A DNA stretch of 36,387 nucleotides, taken from Solirubrobacterales bacterium. Lineage in GTDB: Bacteria; Actinomycetota; Thermoleophilia; Solirubrobacterales; Solirubrobacteraceae. Positions 15,498-22,942 of this stretch are shown here, piece by piece. Where the stretch lies: the NCBI GenBank assembly GCA_003138355.1, contig PLFX01000035.1, forward strand, positions 1-36,387, read 5' to 3'. The notes under the pieces were generated by a model. The model saw nothing but the letters and a program-made list of their open reading frames with translations. It was not told the DNA's origin and ran no database searches. The stretch's first letter is position 1, and each line of letters begins with the position of its first letter. The position numbers were made by a program, and so were the translations under genes.

Positions 15498-16262
15498 GTG
15501 ACCGGCCTGGACGCGGCGCGCCGCCGCGGGCAGCCTTCGCCGCAGATGACGCAAACCCAGCCAATCGCTCCGCCTCGAGGAACGGAGGCACCGCGGCGCA
15601 CGGGCGCGAGCGTCGAAGTCGACCATGTGAGCCGCCGCTACGGCGCCGTGACGGCGCTGCAGGATGCCTCGCTACGGGCGGCGCCGGGCGAGATGGTCGC
15701 GGTCACCGGTCACTCGGCGTCCGGTAAGAGCACCCTGCTGAACCTGATCGGGGGTCTCGACCAGCCCTCGAGCGGGAGCGTCCTGATCGATGGCACGGAG
15801 ATCTGGCGCGAGCCGGACGTCGCACGCCACCGCCGCGAGCTCGTCGGCTTCGTCTTCCAGCAGCATTTCCTGCTCGCCGACCTGACGGCGCGCGCCAACA
15901 TCGAGGTGGCGCTGATCGGCGCCGGGATGCCACGCGCGCGGCGGCGTGCGCGAGCACTGGAACTGCTCGGCGAGGTCGGCCTGGCGCACCGCGGCGAGCA
16001 CCAACCGGGACAACTGTCGGGCGGCGAGCGCCAGCGCGTGGCGCTCGCGCGCGCGCTCGCCAACGAGCCACGCCTGCTGCTCGCCGACGAGCCGACCGGG
16101 GCGCTCGACACCGCCACCTCGCAGCGCATCCTCGACCTGCTCGGTGAGCTGCGCGCGCGGCGCGGGATGACGCTGATCATCGTCAGCTACGACGAGCAGG
16201 TCGGCGAGCGCGCCGACCGGATGCTGACCGTTACCGACGGCGTCCTGACCGCGAATCAGTAG
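15498..16262 (+). CDS. MacB/LolD-like ABC transporter ATPase with altered H-loop
   Basis: A 254-aa ATPase of the MacB/LolD/FtsE type. Core motifs are Walker A GHSASGKST, the Q-loop FVFQQHFLLADLTARANIEV, signature LSGGERQRVALARAL and Walker B LLLADEPTGALD. The H-loop, normally VTHD, reads IIVSYDEQ, so the conserved histidine is replaced by tyrosine. This is expected to impair or alter ATP hydrolysis. The GTG at 15498 is favoured by the TATGAT box 6 nt upstream; the ATG at 15546 would give a 238-aa protein and is the alternative. A FtsX/MacB-like permease lies 0.9 kb further on the opposite strand and is the likely partner. The 3' end overlaps the convergent epimerase gene by 7 bp. Confidence 0.87.
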   Translation: MTGLDAARRRGQPSPQMTQTQPIAPPRGTEAPRRTGASVEVDHVSRRYGAVTALQDASLRAAPGEMVAVTGHSASGKSTLLNLIGGLDQPSSGSVLIDGTEIWREPDVARHRRELVGFVFQQHFLLADLTARANIEVALIGAGMPRARRRARALELLGEVGLAHRGEHQPGQLSGGERQRVALARALANEPRLLLADEPTGALDTATSQRILDLLGELRARRGMTLIIVSYDEQVGERADRMLTVTDGVLTANQ

Positions 16263-17113
16263 AGCTCGCGCCAGCTGAACTGCGGCGCGTAGCCGAGGAC
16301 ACGGCGCGCCTTGTCGATCGCGAGCAGCGTCTCGGTCCCCTGCAAGCTGCCGGCGACCGGGACGCCGGGGAAGACCTCGGCCATCAGCTCGCGGCTCGGG
16401 CGATTCATCACGCTGTCGGCGGCCGCGATGATGAAGCTATCGGCCCCGCTGAGATCGGCGTCGAGCGCGAGCCGGACGCTCTCGGCCACATGGCTCTCAT
16501 CGACGTAGGCCCAGAGGTTCCACTTGCGCCGCTGCGGGTCCTCCCAGAACTCCGGGAAGCGCTCGTAATCGGCGCGCACCATCACGTTCGAGAAGCGCAG
16601 CCCGAGGATCGTCGTGCCGAACCTGCGGTGGACCTGCCGCGCGATCTCCTCGCCGAGCACCTTCGAGAGCGCATAGCTCGTCTCCGGGTAGACGTGCGCC
16701 TCGTCGACCGGGGCGTAATCGGGCGGCCGCTCGAACGGGAGTCCAAGCGTCGTCTCGCTCGATGCCCACACGACGCGCGTGATCCCGAGCCGGGCGGCCG
16801 CGAAGAAGACCGTGTACGTGCTCGTGACGTTGGTCCGAAAGACCGTGTCCGGCGTCCCGTGCGCCGGCGAGGGGATCGCCGCGAAGTGCACGATCGCGTC
16901 GACCACCGGCCAGCTGTCGCCGCCAGCGAGCGCCTCGAGCGTCTGCCCGTAGTCGGTCACGTCCGCGCGCGCGAAAGGAATATCGGCCTCGGGCCCCGGC
17001 GACTCCGGCGAGGGCACGAGATCGATGTTGATCACGTCATGCCCGCGCTCGCGCAGGTCGCGCACGACCGGCCGTCCCGCCTTCCCGCTCCCCCCGGTCA
17101 CCGCGATGCGCAT
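16256..17113 (-). CDS. NAD-dependent epimerase/dehydratase (extended SDR)
   Basis: A 285-aa Rossmann-fold enzyme of the extended short-chain dehydrogenase type. The nucleotide loop is TGGSGKAG (6-13), and the acidic residue of NIDLV (Asp31) after strand 2 favours NAD. The active site is Ser118/119 (WASSETT), Tyr147 and Lys151 (YALSK). The sequence IPSPAHGTPDTVFRTNV and the layout resemble sugar-nucleotide epimerases and uronate-dehydrogenase-like proteins, but the substrate cannot be called. ATG 17113 is chosen because it gives the canonical MRIAVTGGSG start. It begins 29 bp after the permease gene on the same strand, so both may share a message. The 3' end overlaps the ATPase gene on the other strand by 7 bp. 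Confidence 0.87.
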   Translation of the reverse strand: MRIAVTGGSGKAGRPVVRDLRERGHDVINIDLVPSPESPGPEADIPFARADVTDYGQTLEALAGGDSWPVVDAIVHFAAIPSPAHGTPDTVFRTNVTSTYTVFFAAARLGITRVVWASSETTLGLPFERPPDYAPVDEAHVYPETSYALSKVLGEEIARQVHRRFGTTILGLRFSNVMVRADYERFPEFWEDPQRRKWNLWAYVDESHVAESVRLALDADLSGADSFIIAAADSVMNRPSRELMAEVFPGVPVAGSLQGTETLLAIDKARRVLGYAPQFSWRELY

Positions 17114-17142
17114 GTACCTACATCTATCAAAAACGTCGCACG

Positions 17143-18243
17143 TCAGGCTCGCGCAAGCCCCTTCAGCGGCGGCATCCGCGTGACTCGCCACGCCGGGTAG
17201 ATGCCGCCGAGCACGCCGATCGAGATCCCCACGAGCAAGCCGCGACCGAGTCCCCAGGCCGTGATCGCCGGTGAGACGAACTCGCCGGCGCCGAGCACAC
17301 TCACGAGCAGCTGGCTGCCGATGACTCCGAGCAGCAGACCGAGGCCCGCGCCGAGCAAGCTGACGGCGACGCCCTCGCCGACGATCAAGGTCGCAACGCG
17401 ACTCGCGCTCCAGCCCATCGCACTCAGCAGGGCGAGCTCCCCCTGACGCTCGAGCACCGCCATCGCCATCGTGTTCGTCACGCTGATCCCGCCGACGATC
17501 AGCGCGATCACGATGAAGACGAGCGTCGCGTTCTGGATCAGAACGGTGTTGGCGCCGGCACGAGCCGCCTCACCAGGGTCGGTGAAGACGTTCGTGTGCG
17601 GGAGCTGCTGCTGGATCGACCGTTGCGCCAGCGCCTTCGAGACACCCGGGGCGAGCTGCACGGCGATCGTCGTCGCCTCACCCTGGTCGCCCGCGAGCGC
17701 TTGGGCGAGACCTAGCGGGAGAAACGCCCCGTCGTCCTCGTAGGGGACCCCCGAGTGATAGATGCCCACGATCGGCAGGCGGTGCCCGCCGACGACGAGC
17801 GTGCCGCCAAGACGCAGATGAAGGTCGTCGGCGAGCACGCTGCCGACGACCGCCTGATGCCCGCGTGCCGCCCGGCCCGACACGTAGATCAAGCGCCGCG
17901 CGACAAACCCGCTCGGTTGCGCGCCGAAGACGAACGACGGCGGCGAGCCCTTCACCTTGCCGACGATCAGCAGCAGCGGCGTCGCGCCGACGACATTGCG
18001 GTCGTGCTCGAGCCTCCCCACGAGTGAGAGCGGCAGGAGCGAGGCCGTGGGATCCGCGACGGCGGCCTGGAAGACGCCCAAATCGGAGCCGCCAAGATTG
18101 ACGAGGCCGGCCGCCGAACGCGTCAGTCCGGCGCTCACCGACAGCAGCGCAACGATCGTTGCGACGCCCACTCCGACGCCGAATGACGTGAGAACGGTGC
18201 GCCCGGCGCGGCGCCTCAGGTTCGTGAGAATGAGCGCCAGCAT
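17143..18243 (-). CDS. FtsX/MacB-like ABC transporter permease
   Basis: A 366-aa membrane protein with the MacB/FtsX layout: one N-terminal helix (about 15-38), a large periplasmic-type domain (about 45-230) and three C-terminal helices (around 237-262, 282-310 and 330-352). The FtsX domain block GGISVTNTMAMAVLERQGELALLSAMGW is clear, as is the terminal IYPAWRVTRMPPLKGLARA. These permeases act in mechanotransmission or in lipoprotein/peptide export with a LolD-like ATPase, here probably the one encoded at 15498-16262 on the other strand. TAGGCT on the minus strand 12 nt before the ATG may be its -10 box. Confidence 0.87.
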   Translation of the reverse strand: MLALILTNLRRRAGRTVLTSFGVGVGVATIVALLSVSAGLTRSAAGLVNLGGSDLGVFQAAVADPTASLLPLSLVGRLEHDRNVVGATPLLLIVGKVKGSPPSFVFGAQPSGFVARRLIYVSGRAARGHQAVVGSVLADDLHLRLGGTLVVGGHRLPIVGIYHSGVPYEDDGAFLPLGLAQALAGDQGEATTIAVQLAPGVSKALAQRSIQQQLPHTNVFTDPGEAARAGANTVLIQNATLVFIVIALIVGGISVTNTMAMAVLERQGELALLSAMGWSASRVATLIVGEGVAVSLLGAGLGLLLGVIGSQLLVSVLGAGEFVSPAITAWGLGRGLLVGISIGVLGGIYPAWRVTRMPPLKGLARA

Positions 18244-18388
18244 CGCTCGCGGCCCAGCCTACAGCCCGGCCGCGATCCTCATACGTTAGTTTGATCAGGA
18301 TTCCGGCAACCTCGCGTGGGGTAGGAGTTCGCCACGCGATCAGGGTCATCGCACCATCGCGCACGACCGCGCGTTACACGGTGAGGTA

Positions 18389-20281
18389 ATGACGTCCAGG
18401 CTCGGCACACGCAACGCAGGGCGGACACGCACGCGCGTGGCACTCGCCGCTGCCCTGCTCGCGGGCTTGCTCGCGATCGCCGCCACGCCGGCCGTCGCGA
18501 CTCCGTCGCTCGGCTCGTGGAACTCGACGAGCCTCGGTGCCGCCCAGACCGGCGTGTCCTGCCCGTCCGCCGGCCTCTGCGTCTCGGTCGGTGCGACAAA
18601 CGCCTACGTGAACACCGCTCCGAGCACCGGCACGACCTGGCAGCAACAGGCGACCGGTGCCGTAGGCGCCCTGAAGGCCGTCTCGTGCGCCCCCGGCAGC
18701 TCGTTCTGCGTCGCGGTCGGCGCATCCGGCGCGGTCGTCGTGAACTCCGCCACCGGGTCGGGCAGCTGGACTGCATTGCCCACCCAAGACAGCGGTGACA
18801 CGCTCACGAGCGTCTCCTGCCCCTCGACCAGTTTCTGCCTGGCGGTCGACTCGAGCGGCGGCGCGATCTACAGTACGAACTCCGGTGGCAGCTGGACCTC
18901 GGCCTCGCCCGGACATACGTTCACGGCAGCGGCGTGCACCGGCTCGTCGCTGTGCGCCGCAGTCGACGCGAGCGGCCACATCTACGTCTCGGGCACACCG
19001 CAGAGCGGCGGCTGGAACCTCGAGGCCGTCGACGCGAACGCGAACCTGAACTCAGTCGCCTGCGGAACGACGAACGGCATCTGCGTCGCGGTCGACGGCA
19101 GCGGCTACGTCTGGGCAACGCAGAACGCCTCGACGTGGAGCTCGACACACATCGCGAGCTCGCTCAGCGCGGTGACCTGCACACCATCGGGCGTCTGCGT
19201 AGCCGCGGGCAGCGGCACGGCCTACGCGAGCGACAACCCCACCTCCGGTAATCCGTCCTGGGCTTCGAGCTCGCTCGCCGCCTCGCCGCCAACGGGCGTC
19301 TCCTGCGCCGACCAGGGCCTGTGCGCTGCCGTTGACGGCGCCGGCAGCGCCTACGTCGCGACGCTGCCTGCGCCGAGCGCCACCACGGGCAGCGCGAGCA
19401 GCGTGAGCCAGACGACCGCGACGCTGAACGCGACCGTCAACCCGAACGACGCCGCGCTCACCAGCTGCTACTTCGAGTACGGCACCGGCACCTCCTACGG
19501 CTCGACCGCCCCATGCTCGAGCACGCCCTCGCCGACCGGCGGAGTGCAGAGCGTCAGCGCCCAGGTCAGCGGGCTGTCGGCCGGTACGACCTACCACTTC
19601 CAGGTCGTGGCCACGAGCGCGATCGGCTCGAGCGCCGGCGGCGACCAGAGTTTCGCAACGGCGGCGCCGCTACACCCCTCGCCGTCGATCATCGGCACGG
19701 CGGCAGTCGGCAACACGCTCACGTGCAGCCTCGGCGTGACGCTGCCGGCAGGGGCCAGCGCGAGCTACGGCTGGGTGCGCGACACGACTCCGATCGCGGG
19801 CGCCACCGGCGCGACCTACGTGGTCGCCGTCGCCGACGAGACCCACCACCTCTATTGCTCGGCGACGATCAGCGGCGACGGCGGTACCGCGAGCGCCAAC
19901 AGCGGCTACGTCTCCGTCCCGTCGGAGACGCTCGGCACCATCTTCGAGACGATCGTCGGGCCGCCAACGTCCTCGGCCCGAACGGTGTCGATGGCGATCA
20001 CCTGCTCGCCGCAGGCGGTGTCAGCGTGCGCGGTCACGCTCACGCTGACCACGCTGGGACGCCACCCGCACCGCCTCGGCACGAAGACCGCGCGGATCGC
20101 CCCGGGAGCGAAGGTGACCGTGAGCGTCGCCCTCGACAGCGCAGCGCGCGCGAGCCTCGCGCGCGCTCACCGGCTCACGGCAGAGCTGACCGTGACCGGC
20201 ACGATCGTCGGAGTGATCAAGGGGACGCTCAAGCGGCAGAAGATCACGTTCACGACCGGCCGTCATGCGCGTCGCCACTAG
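18389..20281 (+). CDS. Secreted protein: seven-repeat Cys-pair propeller, FN3-like and Ig-like domains
   Basis: A 630-aa exported protein. An Arg-rich signal peptide (1-38, ending AATPAVA) precedes seven repeats of about 40 residues, each with a Cys pair in the pattern C-x5/6-C followed by V/A-AVDxxG: C58/64, C100/107, C144/150, C183/189, C225/232, C264/270 and C306/312. Each repeat ends in a GxW-type strand, and the N-terminal LGSWNSTSLG could close the ring after the last repeat, as in a seven-bladed beta-propeller. Residues about 328-425 form a fibronectin-III-like domain (NATVNPN, FEYGTGTSYG, LSAGTTYHFQVVATS). About 430-510 is Ig-like. The last 110 residues are basic. GGTGAGG precedes the ATG. 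The stop lies 17 nt inside the next gene, a GH27 enzyme, so a role in polysaccharide binding is plausible but unproven. Confidence 0.85.
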   Translation: MTSRLGTRNAGRTRTRVALAAALLAGLLAIAATPAVATPSLGSWNSTSLGAAQTGVSCPSAGLCVSVGATNAYVNTAPSTGTTWQQQATGAVGALKAVSCAPGSSFCVAVGASGAVVVNSATGSGSWTALPTQDSGDTLTSVSCPSTSFCLAVDSSGGAIYSTNSGGSWTSASPGHTFTAAACTGSSLCAAVDASGHIYVSGTPQSGGWNLEAVDANANLNSVACGTTNGICVAVDGSGYVWATQNASTWSSTHIASSLSAVTCTPSGVCVAAGSGTAYASDNPTSGNPSWASSSLAASPPTGVSCADQGLCAAVDGAGSAYVATLPAPSATTGSASSVSQTTATLNATVNPNDAALTSCYFEYGTGTSYGSTAPCSSTPSPTGGVQSVSAQVSGLSAGTTYHFQVVATSAIGSSAGGDQSFATAAPLHPSPSIIGTAAVGNTLTCSLGVTLPAGASASYGWVRDTTPIAGATGATYVVAVADETHHLYCSATISGDGGTASANSGYVSVPSETLGTIFETIVGPPTSSARTVSMAITCSPQAVSACAVTLTLTTLGRHPHRLGTKTARIAPGAKVTVSVALDSAARASLARAHRLTAELTVTGTIVGVIKGTLKRQKITFTTGRHARRH

Positions 20282-21530
20282 AGCGCTGCTCGCACTCGCG
20301 GCGGCGCTCGTGGCGAGTGCGACGCTGGCGGCGGCCGGGACCGGGGCGAGCACGCAAGCGCTCACGCCAACCCCGTACATGGGCTGGGACACATACTTCG
20401 CGTTCGGCTCGCACTACGACGAGGCAACGGTGCTCGAGCAAGCGAGCAACGTGATCACGAGTGGGATGCAGAAGGCCGGCTACCGGCTGATCTGGCTCGA
20501 CGTCGGCTGGTGGCAGTCCGGCCTGCGCGGCAGCGGCGGCCAGATCGTCGTCAATCCGCAGCACTGGCCGCACGGGATGGCCTGGTTCGTGCGCACGCTG
20601 CACGGGATGGGCTTCAAGGTCGGGCTCTACTCGGACGCCGGCATCAACGGCTGCGGCGGCATCAACCAGGGCATGTACGGCCACTACCAGCAGGACATCA
20701 ACACGTTCGCCGCCTGGGGCTTCGACGCGGTGAAAGTCGACTTCTGCGGTGGCGATGACCTGCATCTGAACCCGAAGACCGCGTACACGCAGATCCACCA
20801 GGCGATCCTCCACGACACGCCGCGCCGGCCGATGCTGCTCAACGTCTGCGTCTTCCCCGAGCCCGGCCAGGTCCACGGCTACCCGCCGTTCGGCGCGTCC
20901 TCTTTCGCGTCCTGGTCGTTCGCCCCCGCGATCGCCAACAGCTGGCGCACCGACACGGACGTCGGCTCCCCCGCCGGCGTCCCGTGGTACGCGGTCGCTC
21001 GCAACATGCTGGCCGACGCAACCAACAAGAAGGCCGCCGGACCGGGGCACTGGAACGACCCCGACTACCTCGGGCCGAACCTCGGCCTCAGCGACAGAGA
21101 GTTCCAGACGCAGTTCAGCATGTGGGCGATGCTCGCGGCGCCGTTGATGGTTAGCGCGAACCTCTCGACGGTCAGCCAGGCGAGCTTCGCGACGATCCTC
21201 AACAAGCAGATGATCGCGATCGACCAGGATCCGCTCGGGCAGCAGGGCGTCCAGCTGCAGCCCGCGAAGGTCTCGACCGCGCCCGTGGACCCGGCGGGCG
21301 AGGTCTGGATCAAGCCGCTCGTCGGCGGCGCCTACGCGGTCGCACTGCTCAACCTCGACGGCTCGACGACGCTCAGCATCTCGACAACGACCCAGGCGAT
21401 CGGCATGCAGAAGGCCGCCAGCTACAAGCTCGCGAACGTCTGGGCCGGCGGGACTACGCAGACGAGCGGCCTGATCAGCGCGACCGTCCAGCCACACCAG
21501 ACGGTCGTCTACATCGTCACCCCCGCGTAG
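20265..21530 (+). CDS. Secreted GH27 alpha-galactosidase-like glycoside hydrolase
   Basis: A 421-aa exported enzyme of glycoside hydrolase family 27, a retaining (alpha/beta)8-barrel family with alpha-galactosidase, alpha-N-acetylgalactosaminidase and beta-L-arabinopyranosidase members. Signal peptide 1-29. PYMGWDTYFAFG is the first barrel strand, LIWLDVGWW the second, FKVGLYSDAG the third. The nucleophile is Asp159 in VKVDFCGG and the acid/base is Asp230 or Asp232 in SWRTDTDVG. GHWNDPDYLG and AAPLMVSANL are conserved, and a C-terminal beta-sandwich follows from about 330. No carbohydrate-binding module is attached. Its ATG lies 17 nt before the stop of the propeller gene, so the two are translationally coupled. 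Export suggests hydrolysis of plant galactomannans or similar polymers (inference). Confidence 0.92.
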   Translation: MRVATRALLALAAALVASATLAAAGTGASTQALTPTPYMGWDTYFAFGSHYDEATVLEQASNVITSGMQKAGYRLIWLDVGWWQSGLRGSGGQIVVNPQHWPHGMAWFVRTLHGMGFKVGLYSDAGINGCGGINQGMYGHYQQDINTFAAWGFDAVKVDFCGGDDLHLNPKTAYTQIHQAILHDTPRRPMLLNVCVFPEPGQVHGYPPFGASSFASWSFAPAIANSWRTDTDVGSPAGVPWYAVARNMLADATNKKAAGPGHWNDPDYLGPNLGLSDREFQTQFSMWAMLAAPLMVSANLSTVSQASFATILNKQMIAIDQDPLGQQGVQLQPAKVSTAPVDPAGEVWIKPLVGGAYAVALLNLDGSTTLSISTTTQAIGMQKAASYKLANVWAGGTTQTSGLISATVQPHQTVVYIVTPA

Positions 21531-21534
21531 GGAG

Positions 21535-21602
21535 GCCGGCGCGCATGCGCCGGCCCCGTCCGGCGCATGCGCCGGACGGCGGGTGGGCACATGTGCCCAC
21601 CC
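21535..21602 (+). terminator. Three consecutive palindromes after the GH27 gene
   Basis: Directly after the GH27 stop lie an 8-bp stem with GCAT loop (21535-21554), a perfect 20-bp palindrome centred on GCGCATGCGC (21558-21577) and a perfect 22-bp palindrome with arms GGGTGGGCACA (21581-21602). The first two share GGCGCATGCGCC-like cores. As RNA they form stacked GC hairpins that would end the rightward transcript. As DNA, the loop-free second and third could also bind a dimeric protein. Confidence 0.6.
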
Positions 21603-21613
21603 GAAAAGCAAAA

Positions 21614-21644
21614 GGACGCGACCGGCACGTGGCCGGCCGCGTCC
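21614..21644 (-). terminator. Long hairpin with T-rich tail after the pstS remnant
   Basis: Outer stem GGACGCG/CGCGTCC and inner stem CCGGC/GCCGG with one mismatch and a 5-nt loop. Reading leftward it is followed by CCTTTTGCTTTTC, the best U-rich tail in the window, so it is a good intrinsic terminator for the minus-strand regulator/pstS-remnant transcript. Confidence 0.75.
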
Positions 21645-21659
21645 CAACTTGCCTTACCG

Positions 21660-22025
21660 CTAGAGGCTCTTAACCTGGGCGAGATCGAAGTTCACGACCG
21701 CCGTGGGCAGCGGTGCGAACGACTGGGCGCCGGTCTTCGAGATCGACTGCTCAGCCGAGCTCAGCCAGAACTCGATGAATGTCTGCAGGTCCGCAACATC
21801 CGGGCCCTCGGAGCGCACGATCACGTCCGTGAACGTCGACAGCGGGTAGAGGTTCTGGATCGCGAGCTGCTTGCTCGTCGGCTTCTTCGCCTTCAGCCCC
21901 TTCTTGAAGCGCCCTTGATGGCGTCGGGCAAAGTAGTTCTTGTCGTCCACTGCGGGCGTCTGAAGCGAGACCCAGCAGACCAGCCCGATGAGCATGCCGG
22001 CGGGGAGCGTGATGGTCACTGTCAA
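21660..22025 (-). pseudogene. C-terminal remnant of a second PstS-like phosphate-binding protein
   Basis: A 121-codon frame whose last 80 residues match the end of the intact pstS product encoded 1 kb away: LYPLSTFTDVIVR vs AYPMATFSDVIVR, DLQTFIEFWLSSAEQS vs DLQTFIKFCLSSTEQS, and APLPTAVVNFDLAQVKSL vs APLPAPVVASDLKQVGAL. The signal peptide and phosphate-binding residues are missing, and the first 30 residues (a hydrophobic LPAGMLIGLVCWVSL stretch) do not match PstS. The start is a TTG without a good ribosome site. The remnant follows the winged-helix regulator by 45 bp and is followed by a strong terminator. Most likely a decayed tandem paralogue; a functional small protein is the less likely alternative. 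Confidence 0.7.
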
Positions 22026-22070
22026 GCTGCTGACTACCCAGGCGTCCGGAACCGCCGTGGTCCAATCGTG

Positions 22071-22781
22071 CTACGCGCCGCGAATCTTTGCCGGGTTGCG
22101 CCGCGCCTTCGTCTTACGGCGTGTCGGCTCGAAGCGGTAGCCACCACGCTGGTGGGTATGAATGACGTCCAGCTTCGGCTCGATCGTGGCGAGCTTTGAG
22201 CGTATGCGCCCGACTCGAACATCTACGGAGCGGTCACGTGGTCCGAGCGGCCCGTGCCACAGTGCCGCGAAGATCGTCCCTCGCGAGACCACCTGACCGG
22301 GTCTGTCGGCCAGGTAGACCAGAACGTCCATCTCCTTGGCGGTGAGCCAGACACTCTTGGCGCCGATCGTCACGCGCAGTTGCGCGGGATCGATCTGAAC
22401 AGGCCCGTCGAGCGGCATCCCGCCCTCGGCGCGCGGGCGCCTGATCGGCTCGGGCGTCAGGCGGTAGCCGAGACCCTTGTGGCCGTGGATGAAGCGCCAG
22501 CCAGGACCGGCCTGGTCCAGGGCCTTGCGGACCTTGTGCACACAGATGTCAACCGATCGATCACCCGACTGGCGCTCGCCGCCCCATGCCTCTAGGTAGA
22601 GGTCATCGCGGTTGACGATCTCGGTCGGGCGGCGAGCCAATGCAACCAGCACCTTGTGCGCGTGGCCGCCGATCACCGCGGCTCTGCCTTCGATGCGGGC
22701 GAGCGGCTGGTGCAGATGAACCTCGAGCGGCCCTACGCACAAGACCTCGTCTCGTTCCTCAAGCGACATCGCGCGGGGCAC
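22071..22781 (-). CDS. Receiver-less transcriptional regulator with two tandem OmpR/PhoB-type winged helices
   Basis: A 236-aa protein with two successive Trans_reg_C domains and no receiver domain. Domain 1 (about 15-110) has the recognition helix DRSVDICVHKVRKAL (74-88) and the hairpin GLGYRL. Domain 2 (about 125-220) has the LTAKEMDVLVYL core, the recognition helix DRSVDVRVGRIRSKL (183-197) and GGYRFEP. A basic tail (RRKTKARRNPAK) ends the protein. Normal PhoB carries one such domain after a phosphorylated receiver, so this protein would bind as a built-in dimer without phosphorylation, or be switched by something else. It lies between pstS and a pstS remnant, and paired 11-bp repeats precede it. 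GTG 22781 is used; ATG 22769 is possible. A role in phosphate regulation is inferred from context. Confidence 0.88.
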   Translation of the reverse strand: MPRAMSLEERDEVLCVGPLEVHLHQPLARIEGRAAVIGGHAHKVLVALARRPTEIVNRDDLYLEAWGGERQSGDRSVDICVHKVRKALDQAGPGWRFIHGHKGLGYRLTPEPIRRPRAEGGMPLDGPVQIDPAQLRVTIGAKSVWLTAKEMDVLVYLADRPGQVVSRGTIFAALWHGPLGPRDRSVDVRVGRIRSKLATIEPKLDVIHTHQRGGYRFEPTRRKTKARRNPAKIRGA

Positions 22782-22804
22782 AGTTATTCGGATGCTTCAC
22801 GGCA

Positions 22805-22826
22805 GCGTGTTATGCGCTTGTAATGC
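22805..22826 (-). promoter_or_regulatory. Two adjacent 11-bp direct repeats upstream of the tandem winged-helix regulator
   Basis: On the minus strand GCATTACAAGC (22826-22816) is followed directly by GCATAACACGC (22815-22805), identical at 9 of 11 positions. On the plus strand the cores are GTAAT and GTTAT 11 bp apart, like the GTTAC/GTGAC units in front of pstC. They lie 24-45 bp upstream of the regulator start, so autoregulation is likely. Confidence 0.55.
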
Positions 22827-22854
22827 GGTCGGTCGGCTGACCGCTCAAGCAGCT

Positions 22855-22888
22855 GGGGACGCGACCGCGGCTTGCCGATCGCGTCCCC
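22855..22888 (-). terminator. Hairpin after pstS
   Basis: GGGGACGCGA and TCGCGTCCCC form a perfect 10-bp stem around a 14-nt loop, 54 nt beyond the pstS stop. Its GGACGCGACCG start is shared with the hairpin after the pstS remnant, which suggests that the two were duplicated together with their genes. It would uncouple pstS from the regulator gene downstream. Confidence 0.65.
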
Positions 22889-22942
22889 ATGACCTGGGCG
22901 CGTCGTGGTGCCCAGCTCGCTGCTTGTCTTACTAGCGGTTTG

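Noticed and set aside
21660..22025. An independent small membrane protein gene
   Set aside because: One hydrophobic stretch is present, but two thirds of the frame match the PstS C-terminus and the start codon is poor; pseudogene preferred.
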